Origin: Actinomadura montaniterrae
Lineage (GTDB): Bacteria; Actinomycetota; Actinomycetes; Streptosporangiales; Streptosporangiaceae
Direction: 5' to 3'
NCBI RefSeq assembly: GCF_008923365.1
Contig: NZ_WBMR01000071.1
Coordinates: 1-41,972 of the forward strand
DNA length: 41,972 nucleotides
Part shown: piece after piece, positions 15,996-23,584 of the stretch
How positions within the stretch are numbered: position 1 is the stretch's first letter
How the letters are laid out: each line of letters opens with the position of its first letter
Translations under genes and position numbers: made by a program
The notes under the pieces: model-generated
Databases searched by the model: none
What the model saw: only the letters and a program-made list of their open reading frames with translations
Told to the model about the DNA's origin: nothing

Positions 15996-17015
15996 TTACA
16001 GGCCGTGGCGGCTGTCGCTCATCACCGCCTCGGCGGCGCGCGCCTCGGACTCGGCCGAGAACGGCGTCCGGCGCGCCGCGACCGCGTCCCGGGCCTCCTC
16101 GGCGACCAGGTCGGCGTTGATCTGCGCCCCAGCCATCGCGCCCGCCGCCGCGGCGGCACCGACCTGCGCGGACAGGTCCGTCACGTTCCCCGCGACCCAC
16201 ACCCCGGGCACGTCGGTGCGGCCCACGGCGTCCGCGGGGACGTGCTCGCCCATGCCGGACGGATGCTCCACCGGACGCAACCCGAGACCCGCGAGAAATC
16301 CGGCGCGTGCGGTCATCCGGGTCGCTACCACCAGCGCGTCGCGGGCGACCACCGTGCCGCCGGCCAGCCGGACGCCCGCGAGCCGGTCGTCGGCGATTTC
16401 CAGGCCGGCCACCTCTCCGTCGACCACGCGGACGCCGCGGGCGGCCAGCTGCTCGGCCTGCTCGCCCGCCGGACGCGGCGCGGTGTGCGCGAAGAGCACG
16501 ACGTCGTCGCTGAGCTGGCGGAACAGCAACGCCTGGTGCATCGACATCGGACCGGTCGCCAGCACGCCGATCGCCTGGTCGCGGACCTCCCAGCCGTGGC
16601 AGTACGGGCAGTGCAGCACGTCCCGGCCCCAGCGTTCGCGCAGGCCCGGCACGTCCGGCAGCTCGTCGGCCAGGCCGGTGGTCACCAGCAGCCGCCGCGC
16701 CCGGACGGTCCGCCCGTCCGCGAGGCCGACGGTGAAACCGCCGCCGTCGCGCGCAGCCTCGGTGACCGTCCCGGCCACCACCTGCCCGCCGTAGCGGCGG
16801 ACCTCGGCCCGGCCGCGCTCCAGCAGCTCGGCCGGCGGCATCCCGTCGCGGGCCAGCAGCCCGTGCACGCCCTGGGCGGGCGCGTTGCGCGGGGCGCCCG
16901 CGTCGAGCACCACGACCGACCGCCGCGACCGCGCGAGCATCATCGCCCCGTTCAGGCCCGCGGCGCCGCCGCCGGCCACCACCACGTCATAGGCGTCCCT
17001 CAGCCGTTCGGTCAT
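15996..17015 (-). CDS. NAD(P)/FAD-dependent oxidoreductase, thioredoxin-reductase-like
   Basis: This 339-residue flavoprotein has the FAD-binding GGGAAG at residues 15-20 and the redox pair Cys-136/Cys-139 in HCPYCHGWE, followed by a second nucleotide-binding part. The C-terminal 'GVWVAGNVTDLSAQVGAAAAAGAMAGAQIN' is the FAD-ribityl segment. It belongs to the class-II pyridine nucleotide-disulfide family, with a possible thioredoxin or low-molecular-weight thiol substrate. Start ATG 17015 has GGAGGTGG upstream. It is divergent from the XRE-cupin regulator at 17095, 79 bp apart; such pairs are usually regulator and target. Confidence 0.9.
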   Translation of the reverse strand: MTERLRDAYDVVVAGGGAAGLNGAMMLARSRRSVVVLDAGAPRNAPAQGVHGLLARDGMPPAELLERGRAEVRRYGGQVVAGTVTEAARDGGGFTVGLADGRTVRARRLLVTTGLADELPDVPGLRERWGRDVLHCPYCHGWEVRDQAIGVLATGPMSMHQALLFRQLSDDVVLFAHTAPRPAGEQAEQLAARGVRVVDGEVAGLEIADDRLAGVRLAGGTVVARDALVVATRMTARAGFLAGLGLRPVEHPSGMGEHVPADAVGRTDVPGVWVAGNVTDLSAQVGAAAAAGAMAGAQINADLVAEEARDAVAARRTPFSAESEARAAEAVMSDSRHGL

Positions 17016-17060
17016 CTCGACCACCTCCGCGGCCACTATGCGAACCGGGGGCCGAGAACC

Positions 17061-17085
17061 GCAAACATCGTTGCTGATATGGCAA
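17061..17085. promoter_or_regulatory. Candidate operator in the flavoprotein/XRE-cupin intergenic region
   Basis: Three GCAA/TTGC half-sites occur about 10 bp apart, at 17061-17064, 17071-17074 and 17082-17085, forming two overlapping inverted pairs. The last half-site overlaps the probable -10 of the XRE gene (CAAACT, 17083-17088). The arrangement suggests autoregulation, but the half-sites are short. Confidence 0.35.
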
Positions 17086-17094
17086 ACTGGCCGG

Positions 17095-17691
17095 ATGGAC
17101 GACGACGAACTCGGCCAGGCGCTCGACGCGGTCGGCCCCCGCCTGCGCGCCCTGCGCACCGAGCGCGAGATCACGCTGAGCGACCTGTCCGCGGCGACCG
17201 GCGTGTCCGTGAGCACGCTGTCGCGGCTGGAGTCCGGCGCCCGCCGCCCCACCCTCGAACTGCTGTTCCCGCTGGCCAAGGCCTACGGCGTCACGCTCGA
17301 CGAACTCGTCGACGCGCCGCCCACCGGCGACCCGCGCATCCACCTGCGGCCCGTCGTCCGCAACGGCATGACGATGCTGCCGCTGACCCGCCGCGCCGGC
17401 GGCATCCAGGCCTACAAGCTCGTCATCCCCGCGGGCAGCGAGCGCAGGGAGCCCACGCCGCAGACCCACGAGGGCTACGAATGGCTCTACGTCCTCAACG
17501 GACGGCTGCGGATCCTCCTCGGCGAGCACGACCTCGTCCTGTCGCCCGGCGAGGCCGCCGAGTTCGACACGCGGCTGCCGCACTGGTTCGGCGCCGTCGA
17601 CGCAGACCCGGTCGAGTTCCTCGTCCTGTTCGGCAGCCAGGGCGAGCGCGCCCACCTGCGCGCCCGCCCCAAGGCGAAGTCTTCCGGCTAG
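17095..17691 (+). CDS. XRE family regulator with C-terminal cupin
   Basis: This 198-residue protein has an N-terminal lambda-repressor-like HTH (about 10-70; 'EITLSDLSAATGVSVSTLSRLESGARRPTLELLFPLAKAYGV') and a C-terminal cupin (about 95-185; 'HEGYEWLYVLNGRLRILLGEHDLVLSPGEAAEFDTRLPHWF') that should bind a small ligand. I chose ATG 17095 because a -10-like CAAACT lies 6 nt upstream and family members begin here. It is divergent from the flavoprotein. Its stop codon overlaps that of the convergent MarR gene (both read TAG across CTAG at 17688-17691). Confidence 0.92.
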   Translation: MDDDELGQALDAVGPRLRALRTEREITLSDLSAATGVSVSTLSRLESGARRPTLELLFPLAKAYGVTLDELVDAPPTGDPRIHLRPVVRNGMTMLPLTRRAGGIQAYKLVIPAGSERREPTPQTHEGYEWLYVLNGRLRILLGEHDLVLSPGEAAEFDTRLPHWFGAVDADPVEFLVLFGSQGERAHLRARPKAKSSG

Positions 17692-18191
17692 CGTCCGCCC
17701 ACCCCGGGCCTGCCCGCGCCGCTCCCGGTCTCGGCGCGGCCGAGCTCGGCGAGGCGGGCCAGCACGGGCAGCGCGTCCGCGAGCGCCCGCCGCTGCTCGC
17801 CGGTCAGCCGGTCGACCAGCGGCGCCAGATGCCGCGTCCGGTCCTCGCGGCGCGACCGCATGATCCGGAGGCCCGCCTCGGTGATGTGGACCAGGACGGC
17901 GCGCCCGTCGTCCGGGTCGGGACGGCGCGCCACCAGCCCGTCGCGCTCCAGCCGGGACACCAGCTGGGTGATGCCGGGCTGGCTCACCTGCTCGGTCCTC
18001 GTCAGGTCGGTCATCCGCATCGGCCCGCCGGCCGCGAGCGTGTCCAGCACCGACAGCGTCGTGAACGGCAGCTTCTCCAGCATCGGAATCCGGATGTAGA
18101 ACCGGTTGAAGCTCTCGATCGCGGTGGTGAAGGCGTCCACGTCCAAGGCGTCGTCCGAGGCGTCCGGGGCGCCGTCCGGGGTGTCGTTCAC
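17688..18191 (-). CDS. MarR family regulator
   Basis: This 167-residue winged-helix protein has a core (about 45-125) containing 'LSVLDTLAAGGPMRMTDLTRTEQVSQPGITQLVSRLERDGLVARRPDPDDGRAVLVHITEAG', a classical MarR DNA-binding region and wing. GTG 18191 was chosen because TAGGTT precedes it by 7 nt and no Shine-Dalgarno is visible; an upstream TTG is possible. Its acidic N-terminus (DTPDGAPDASDDALDVD) is unusual but short. It overlaps the XRE-cupin stop tail to tail. The target is not obvious; the adjacent erythromycin esterase gene is transcribed toward it. Confidence 0.92.
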   Translation of the reverse strand: MNDTPDGAPDASDDALDVDAFTTAIESFNRFYIRIPMLEKLPFTTLSVLDTLAAGGPMRMTDLTRTEQVSQPGITQLVSRLERDGLVARRPDPDDGRAVLVHITEAGLRIMRSRREDRTRHLAPLVDRLTGEQRRALADALPVLARLAELGRAETGSGAGRPGVGGR

Positions 18192-18228
18192 ACCCAAGAA
18201 CCTATCGCCGTTCCCCGTGCCGGCCCTT

Positions 18229-19380
18229 CTACGGGTTCCGGGCGGCCGCCGAGGCGTCGGTGATGTGCAGGACGGCGTCCGCTCCGTCGACGGTCTCCTG
18301 GTCGAGGGGGAAGTACGCCTGCTGCCGGGCGGCGTCGGCGCGGGTGCCGGCGGCGGCGATGGAGGCGGCCTCCACCAGGCCCCACGTGCCGACGCGGCTC
18401 TGCAGGGAGCCCTCGTAGGTGTCCGGGTCCGGTTCCCGGAGGCCGATGATCTCGCTGCGGCCCAGGCTGCCGGCGATGAAGGCGTACTGCTCGTCCACCA
18501 AGGACGCGAGAATGGCGCCCACGCCGATCCAGGCGAGATCCAGGTTCCCCATGGGAATGACGCAGATGTTCCGCTGCAGATGGCGGTTATGAGAGAAGAC
18601 GAGCGTCGGTCCTCGCCTGGCCTCGATGCCGCGGATGTCGAGCAGGTTCTGCGCCATCAGCGCGTCCCGGGTGCCTCCCAGGAGGGAAACGCGTGCCGCC
18701 TGTTCGAGGCGCTGGGCCGCCTGCTTGTGATACCGCAGCAGGCCGAGGCCGGCGGTGAGGTGCGTCTTCGCCTGGTACCACTCGGCGCGTGACGTCGCCG
18801 CGATCAGCTCCGGTGCGCGGGCGTACAGCGCGGTGAGCATGTCGTCGGCGATCGACCGCAGCCGCACCGCCTCAGGCGTCTCCCCGACCGACATGGCCGG
18901 GTCCATGACCGCCTCCATGCGGCTCCACCGCCCGTCCTCGCCGGCCAGGCCCGCGATGTCGAGATCGAGCGCCAGGTAGTCGCGGGCGTGCTCGAGGTAG
19001 GACCGCGGGCTGGGCGCGCTGGTCGTCTCCGTCGCCGCGTCGAAGCCATGGAAGGCGACACGCTCCGCCGCGGGACGGTCCCGGTTGTACTCGCGCATCC
19101 AGGCGACCAGCCGCCTGTTGGCGTCCAGGTCCCCGAAGCCGTGCGAGAAGCCCTCGCGCATCGCGGCGTCGAGGCTTCCGGTGCCGTGCTGGACGAAGTC
19201 GTCCACGGCGAGCGCGGCCACCCGGTCGGTCTCGAGGGCGATCGACCGGAAGCCGCGCTCGACCAGCCGGGAGAACAGTTCGTTGCGGACCCGTCCGAAG
19301 GCCGGTTCCAGATGCGTCGGCTCACCGAGCCCGAGCAGTTCGCATGACGCGGGTACGAACCCGCAGATGTCCTGGGTCAT
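18229..19380 (-). CDS. Erythromycin esterase family protein
   Basis: This 383-residue protein belongs to the Ere-type superfamily. The motif GEPTH (about 18-22) corresponds to the family GExTHG; here Leu follows the His instead of Gly. Others visible are 'SIALETDRVAA', 'FSHGFGDLDANRRLVAWMREYN', 'VAFHGFDA' and 'TLVFSHNRHLQRN'. Ere enzymes hydrolyse the macrolactone ring, but many homologues have no demonstrated resistance activity. Start ATG 19380 was chosen because TACGAT lies 8 nt upstream. It is divergent from the double-MerR regulator, whose family often regulates resistance or efflux genes, so the two probably form a unit. Confidence 0.87.
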   Translation of the reverse strand: MTQDICGFVPASCELLGLGEPTHLEPAFGRVRNELFSRLVERGFRSIALETDRVAALAVDDFVQHGTGSLDAAMREGFSHGFGDLDANRRLVAWMREYNRDRPAAERVAFHGFDAATETTSAPSPRSYLEHARDYLALDLDIAGLAGEDGRWSRMEAVMDPAMSVGETPEAVRLRSIADDMLTALYARAPELIAATSRAEWYQAKTHLTAGLGLLRYHKQAAQRLEQAARVSLLGGTRDALMAQNLLDIRGIEARRGPTLVFSHNRHLQRNICVIPMGNLDLAWIGVGAILASLVDEQYAFIAGSLGRSEIIGLREPDPDTYEGSLQSRVGTWGLVEAASIAAAGTRADAARQQAYFPLDQETVDGADAVLHITDASAAARNP

Positions 19381-19464
19381 GTGCCACAATCGTAACTTTG
19401 AAAAGTCGGTTGAAACTTAGGCCGCATTAGCGCCCGGCAGGCTCTGTAAAGTCTCAAATCGGTG

Positions 19465-20196
19465 ATGACCCTGCGACCAGCTGACCTCGCCCGCGAGCAC
19501 GGCCTCTCGACCCAGGCGGTCCGCAACTACGAGCAGGACGGGTTCCTCCCGCCCGCCGAGCGCACGCCGACCGGATACCGGATCTACACCGAGGCGCACG
19601 CGGCGGCGCTGCGCGCCTACCTCGCGCTCGTCCCCGCCTACGGGCACGCGGCCGCGGGCCGGATCATGAACGCCGTCCACGGCGACGACCTCGACGGCGC
19701 CCTCCAGACCATCGACCGCGGCCACACCCGGCTGCTCCGCGACCGGGACACCCTCGGCGCGGTGCGCGACGCGGTCGACCACCTGATCGCGGACTCCGGC
19801 GCCGGCCCGGGCCCGGCAGGCCGCGCGGAGAGCCGCACCATCGGCGAGCTCGCGCACCGGCTCGACATCACGCCCGCGACCCTGCGCAACTGGGAGGCGG
19901 CCGGCATCCTCACACCCGCCCGGGACCGGGCCACCGGCTACCGCGTCTTCCACGCCGGCGACATCCGCGACGCCGAGCTCACCCATCTCCTCAGACGCGG
20001 GGGCTACCCGCTGAGCCACATCCGCACCGTTGTCCAGCAGGTCCGGCAAGCCGGCGGCACGAGCGCCCTGGCCGCCGCCCTGGACGGCTGGCAGCGCAAG
20101 CTCACCGCGCAAGGCCTCGCCATGCTCGACGCGTCCGTCCAGCTGAGCCACTACCTGTCCATGCGCAACGAGGAACACGGGAGCCGCGGGCCGTGA
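19465..20196 (+). CDS. TioE family regulator with two MerR-type domains
   Basis: This 243-residue protein contains two MerR HTH units: residues about 1-70 ('LRPADLAREHGLSTQAVRNYEQDGFLPPAERTPTGYRIY') and about 125-195 ('TIGELAHRLDITPATLRNWEAAGILTPARDRATGYRVF'). Such tandem MerR proteins are called TioE-like. I chose ATG 19465; a GTG lies immediately upstream in frame at 19462. TAAAGT (19447-19452) probably is the -10, giving a leader of only a few nucleotides. It is divergent from the erythromycin esterase. It has no typical metal-binding cysteines, so an organic ligand is more likely. Confidence 0.9.
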   Translation: MTLRPADLAREHGLSTQAVRNYEQDGFLPPAERTPTGYRIYTEAHAAALRAYLALVPAYGHAAAGRIMNAVHGDDLDGALQTIDRGHTRLLRDRDTLGAVRDAVDHLIADSGAGPGPAGRAESRTIGELAHRLDITPATLRNWEAAGILTPARDRATGYRVFHAGDIRDAELTHLLRRGGYPLSHIRTVVQQVRQAGGTSALAAALDGWQRKLTAQGLAMLDASVQLSHYLSMRNEEHGSRGP

Positions 20197-20252
20197 AAGG
20201 GCTGGAGAGCAGGACGGCTGACTGGCCCGGCGCCGGGGACGCTGCGGCAGGA

Positions 20253-21353
20253 TCAGGTTCGGAGGGAGGACGCCGGTTCTGACAGCGCGGGCCAGTAGTG
20301 GTCGGTGAACAGGCGGGCGACCAGCGCGCCCCGGCTCGAGACACCGGCCTTGGTGAAGATCGTCTTGAGGTGGTCGCGGACGGTGTGCGGCGAGATGAAC
20401 AGCGCCGCGGCGATCTCGGCGGTGCTCATCCCGCGCGCGGTGAGCTGGGTGATCTGGAGCTCCCGCGAGGTCAGGCCGTACGCCTCGGCGACCAGGACCG
20501 CCAGGTCGGCGGGTGTGGCGGGCTCGATGACGAGGGCCACCGGGCCGGGCCGGCCGCCGGGTCTGGTGAGGCCCGAGGCGTGGCAGGTCAGCCAGCGGCC
20601 GTCGGTGGTCCGGATGCGCGTGCGGGCGCTGCCTCGGTCCCAGCCGTCGGCGACGGCGCGTGCCTGGAGCACCGTGCCGATCACCCAGATCGGCAGCTCC
20701 AGCCCCAGCGGTGTCGGGAACGACGGCCCTTCCGGCAGCCGCGCGAGGTGGTGTCGCGCCTCGTCGTTGGCCGATATGGCTTCACCGGCCCCGTCGAAGA
20801 GGATCAGGCCGGACGCCGGGGAATCGGTGCCGCGCGCGGGCGCGGGCGGACGGGCGAACGTCCGCAGCCGCTCGGCCAGCGGACGGGACAGGCCGGCGAC
20901 GAGTTCGGTCTCGTGCGGACGGAAGGCATCGGTGGTGCGGAACAGGCTCACCAGGCCCCACGGCCGGTCGCCGATTCGGAGCACGGCGCGCAGCTCGTCG
21001 TGTACGCCCTGGCCGAGCAGCAGGCGCCGGAACCGGGCGCTGCGGGCGGGCAGATCGCCTGTGGCCGCGCGCAGCCCCGCCGCCGGTACGGAGGCGCGGG
21101 CAAGGTCGCGGAACGGCAGGACGTTCTCCTCCAGCAGCTCGCTCCGCCAGTAGGCGGCGCAGCCCTCGCCGGAGCCCATGTTCTCCACCAGCATCGGTGC
21201 GGTGATCAGGCCGGTCTCCGGGTCGGCGGCGGTCCACACGGCCGAGTGGAACGGCACCAACCGCCGCAGCCGGGCGGAGACGCGGCCGAACAGGTCCAGA
21301 GCGTCGGCGGCCTGTCCGGCGGCTGCCAGCACCGGTCGATGTCGATCGGTCAT
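20253..21353 (-). CDS. LuxR family transcriptional regulator with GAF-like sensor region
   Basis: This 366-residue protein ends in a LuxR HTH (about 300-360; 'LTSRELQITQLTARGMSTAEIAAALFISPHTVRDHLKTIFTKAGVSSR'). The N-terminal part (about 15-180) resembles a GAF/sensory fold ('LVPFHSAVWTAADPETGLI', 'GLVSLFRTTDAFRPHETELVAGL'); a PAS-like segment may follow ('LILFDGAGEAISANDEARHHL'). No receiver domain is present, so it is likely a stand-alone, ligand-sensing regulator. GGAG lies before ATG 21353. It is divergent from the FAD/NAD(P)-binding protein with a palindrome-rich 202-bp gap, so that gene is the probable target. Confidence 0.88.
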   Translation of the reverse strand: MTDRHRPVLAAAGQAADALDLFGRVSARLRRLVPFHSAVWTAADPETGLITAPMLVENMGSGEGCAAYWRSELLEENVLPFRDLARASVPAAGLRAATGDLPARSARFRRLLLGQGVHDELRAVLRIGDRPWGLVSLFRTTDAFRPHETELVAGLSRPLAERLRTFARPPAPARGTDSPASGLILFDGAGEAISANDEARHHLARLPEGPSFPTPLGLELPIWVIGTVLQARAVADGWDRGSARTRIRTTDGRWLTCHASGLTRPGGRPGPVALVIEPATPADLAVLVAEAYGLTSRELQITQLTARGMSTAEIAAALFISPHTVRDHLKTIFTKAGVSSRGALVARLFTDHYWPALSEPASSLRT

Positions 21354-21445
21354 GCACGTCTCCTCAAGTGATCGGCCCGCCCGCCGCCTGCCCGGGTCTT
21401 CGCAGGTTCCACAGCCCAGCCTGCCCTGCGGCGCCACGGCATGGA

Positions 21446-21496
21446 CCCCCTCGTTTGAGGGGGCCGTGCGTCGCCGATCCCCCGGGAAGCGGGGAT
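21446..21496. promoter_or_regulatory. Palindromes in the LuxR/FAD-protein intergenic region
   Basis: The perfect inverted repeat CCCCCTC-GTTT-GAGGGGG spans 21446-21463. A second, ATCCCC (21477-21482) with GGGGAT (21491-21496), follows 31 bp later. Both sit between the divergent starts at 21353 and 21556. They are plausible operator sites for the LuxR protein, but no binding data can be read from the sequence. Confidence 0.4.
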
Positions 21497-21555
21497 GGGG
21501 CGCGCCGGCGAGGACCGGCAGGGTCGGTGGCACACGACCACCGGAGAGGGAGAAC

Positions 21556-22992
21556 ATGGACATCGCGATCGTCGGGGGAGGCGCGGCGGCCGTCGGCCTG
21601 CTGGACGCGCTCGCCGCCACCGAGGGCACCGCCGCACTGGGCGGGACCGGCACCATCACGGTCTTCGAGCCGTCGCCGCACCTGTGGCGGGGACGACCGT
21701 ACGTCCCGGACCTGGAAGCGGTTCTGGTCAACACGCCACCCGCGCTCATGTCGGTCCGGGGTGGCGACTTCGGCCATTTCGCAACCTGGCTCGGTAAGCG
21801 CGGTGCCGACCACATCGACCCGCTCCTCGGCCAACCGCTGGTCCCGCGCGCCGTCTACGGCGAGTACCTGGTCCACTCGGCGGAGAAGGCCGTGGCGGCT
21901 CTGGGAGAACAGGGTTGGCCGGTGCGCGTCGTGGCCGCGCGGGTGACCGAGGCCACCGCCCGGTCCGGTACGCGTCTGGTCCTGCGTACCGACGACGGGC
22001 AGGAGCACGAAGCCGACCGCGTGGCGCTGTGCCTGGGCGGGGGAGCGCCCCCGGACGCGTACGGGCTTGCCGGCGAAGCGGGCTTCACCGCCGATCCCTA
22101 TCCGCTCGCCGACACGCTCGACCACATCGCCGCCGGCGACGATGTGGCGGTCATCGGCAGCGGCCTGACGGCCGTCGATGTCGTCGTGGCGCTCGCCGCG
22201 CGCCGGTACCCGGGACGGATCACGCTGCTGTCGCGCAGCGGGGTGCTCCCGTACGTCTGGCAGCGCCCGGACGGTCGGCGTCCCGTGCACGTGACCGTCG
22301 AGCAGGTGGCGAGGCTCCACGACGCCCAGGGATCCCTCGCGCTCGACGACCTCGTCGGCCTGCTGCGCAAGGAACTGGCCGACGCGGGAGAGGACTTCGA
22401 CGAACTCGCCGCGTTGCTCCGCAGCACTCGGACGGACGACCCGGTCCGGCGCCTCCGGCAGCAGATCGCCGCGGTCGACGACCGCCGGATCGGCCGCCGC
22501 GTGTTGCAGGAGACGGCGCACACCGTCGGCCCGTACGCCTGGCGCCTGCTGCGCGAGCCCGACCGCGCATGGCTGCGGCGCCATCACCGCACGGCCACGA
22601 GCGTCGCCTCGCCCATGGTTCCGGTGAACGCGTCCATCCTGATGCGGCTCCTGGACTCCGGCCAGCTCACCGTCTCCTCCGGCGTCACTGCGGTCGAGCC
22701 GGTGAACGGGCGGTTCCGGGTGCGGGACGCCGGGGGCCAACACACTGCGCACGCCGTCGTCAACGCCGTGAACGCGCCCGCGCACGCGGTCCCGGGCGCG
22801 GCTTGGCCTCTGGTCCGATCGCTGGAGGGCGCCGGTCTGGCCACCCTCCACCGGTCCGGCGGCGTGGTTCCCACCGACCCGCGCGTGAACGTGGTCGGCG
22901 ACCTGGCCGGCGGCGGCTCGTTCATCACCTCGAGCATCGCCGGCGTGGTCGCGCAGGCGTCCCGCGCCGCCGTGGCGCTCCGGACACCTTGA
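21556..22992 (+). CDS. FAD/NAD(P)-binding protein (flavin monooxygenase-like)
   Basis: This 478-residue protein has two Rossmann motifs: GGGAAAVG (about 7-14) and VIGSGLTAVD (about 197-206). The stretch 'PYVPDLEAVLVNTPPALMSVRGGDFGHFATWL' and the later 'VVNAVNAPAHAVPGAAWPLVRSLEGAGLATLHRSGGVVPTDPRVNVVGDLAGG' match proteins of the NAD_binding_9 / FAD-NAD(P)-binding type. The reaction is unknown. GAGAGGGAGAA precedes the ATG. It converges with the HxlR gene and lies divergent to the LuxR regulator, which probably controls it. Confidence 0.85.
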   Translation: MDIAIVGGGAAAVGLLDALAATEGTAALGGTGTITVFEPSPHLWRGRPYVPDLEAVLVNTPPALMSVRGGDFGHFATWLGKRGADHIDPLLGQPLVPRAVYGEYLVHSAEKAVAALGEQGWPVRVVAARVTEATARSGTRLVLRTDDGQEHEADRVALCLGGGAPPDAYGLAGEAGFTADPYPLADTLDHIAAGDDVAVIGSGLTAVDVVVALAARRYPGRITLLSRSGVLPYVWQRPDGRRPVHVTVEQVARLHDAQGSLALDDLVGLLRKELADAGEDFDELAALLRSTRTDDPVRRLRQQIAAVDDRRIGRRVLQETAHTVGPYAWRLLREPDRAWLRRHHRTATSVASPMVPVNASILMRLLDSGQLTVSSGVTAVEPVNGRFRVRDAGGQHTAHAVVNAVNAPAHAVPGAAWPLVRSLEGAGLATLHRSGGVVPTDPRVNVVGDLAGGGSFITSSIAGVVAQASRAAVALRTP

Positions 22993-23008
22993 CGTCGATG
23001 CGGATGCG

Positions 23009-23515
23009 TCAGGGCGAGGGGGCGCGGCGAGCGATCAGCGGGCCGATGACCTGGGTTCCGGGGCCGATGCAGCCACCGGGGCCGGGGAGTTGGGTGGTGT
23101 TGTCGGCGGTGAGCTCGTGTCCGCAATGGACGCACGTGGTGACGGCTTCGGTGTCGTGGCCGCACTCCAGGTGGTGGATGCGCACGGGCGGACCGGACTC
23201 CCCGTACCAGCGGTCGCCCCATCGCATCAGGGCGAGCAGGACGGGATACAGCTCCTTGCCCTTCTCCGTTGCCAGGTAGTGCTCCCGAGGCGGACGGTCC
23301 TGGTAGCGCTCGCGGACCAGCACGCCCTCCTCCACCAGCCGGGCGAGCCGGGCGGAAAGGACCTTGCGCGAGACGCCCAGGTCGCGGGCCAGGTCGTCGA
23401 AGCGGGTGACGCCGACCAGGACGTCCCGCATGATGAGCGCCGTCCACGCGTCCGCGAACAGGTCGGTGGCGCGTGCGATCGAGCACGCGACGTCGGCGAG
23501 CGGGGTCCTGGTCAC
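23009..23515 (-). CDS. HxlR family winged-helix regulator
   Basis: This 168-residue protein has the HxlR core (about 10-105; 'CSIARATDLFADAWTALIMRDVLVGVTRFDDLARDLGVSRKVLSARLARLVEEGVLVRERYQDRPPREHYLATEKGKEL'). The C-terminal extension holds four cysteines/histidines ('HHLECGHDTEAVTTCVHCGHEL'), which may bind zinc. Start GTG 23515 has TAGGCT exactly 6 nt upstream, a probable leaderless arrangement. A perfect 17-bp-arm palindrome (23531-23572) lies directly upstream of that box, so autorepression and control of the divergent methyltransferase are likely. Confidence 0.93.
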   Translation of the reverse strand: MTRTPLADVACSIARATDLFADAWTALIMRDVLVGVTRFDDLARDLGVSRKVLSARLARLVEEGVLVRERYQDRPPREHYLATEKGKELYPVLLALMRWGDRWYGESGPPVRIHHLECGHDTEAVTTCVHCGHELTADNTTQLPGPGGCIGPGTQVIGPLIARRAPSP

Positions 23516-23521
23516 CCCCCG

Positions 23522-23527
23522 AGCCTA
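23522..23527 (-). promoter_or_regulatory. -10 box for a leaderless HxlR transcript
   Basis: On the minus strand TAGGCT (TANNNT type) ends 6 nt before GTG 23515. The adjacent palindrome occupies the expected -35 region. Confidence 0.5.
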
Positions 23528-23530
23528 CTC

Positions 23531-23572
23531 GAGTTCCCTTAGGAGACTAATGTGGGTCTCCTAAGGGAACTC
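23531..23572. repeat. 42-bp palindrome, candidate HxlR operator
   Basis: Perfect 17-bp arms, GAGTTCCCTTAGGAGAC (23531-23547) and its reverse complement (23556-23572), have an 8-nt spacer. It sits between the divergent HxlR gene and the methyltransferase; AGGAGG for the methyltransferase follows immediately. It is a strong candidate operator for HxlR. Confidence 0.75.
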
Positions 23573-23584
23573 AGGAGGGGTGGC

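Noticed and set aside
15922..16794. A plus-strand frame starting in the palindrome
   Set aside because: It runs opposite the well-supported flavoprotein gene; its first residues mirror those of the TetR-side frame only because the inverted repeat reads the same in both directions.
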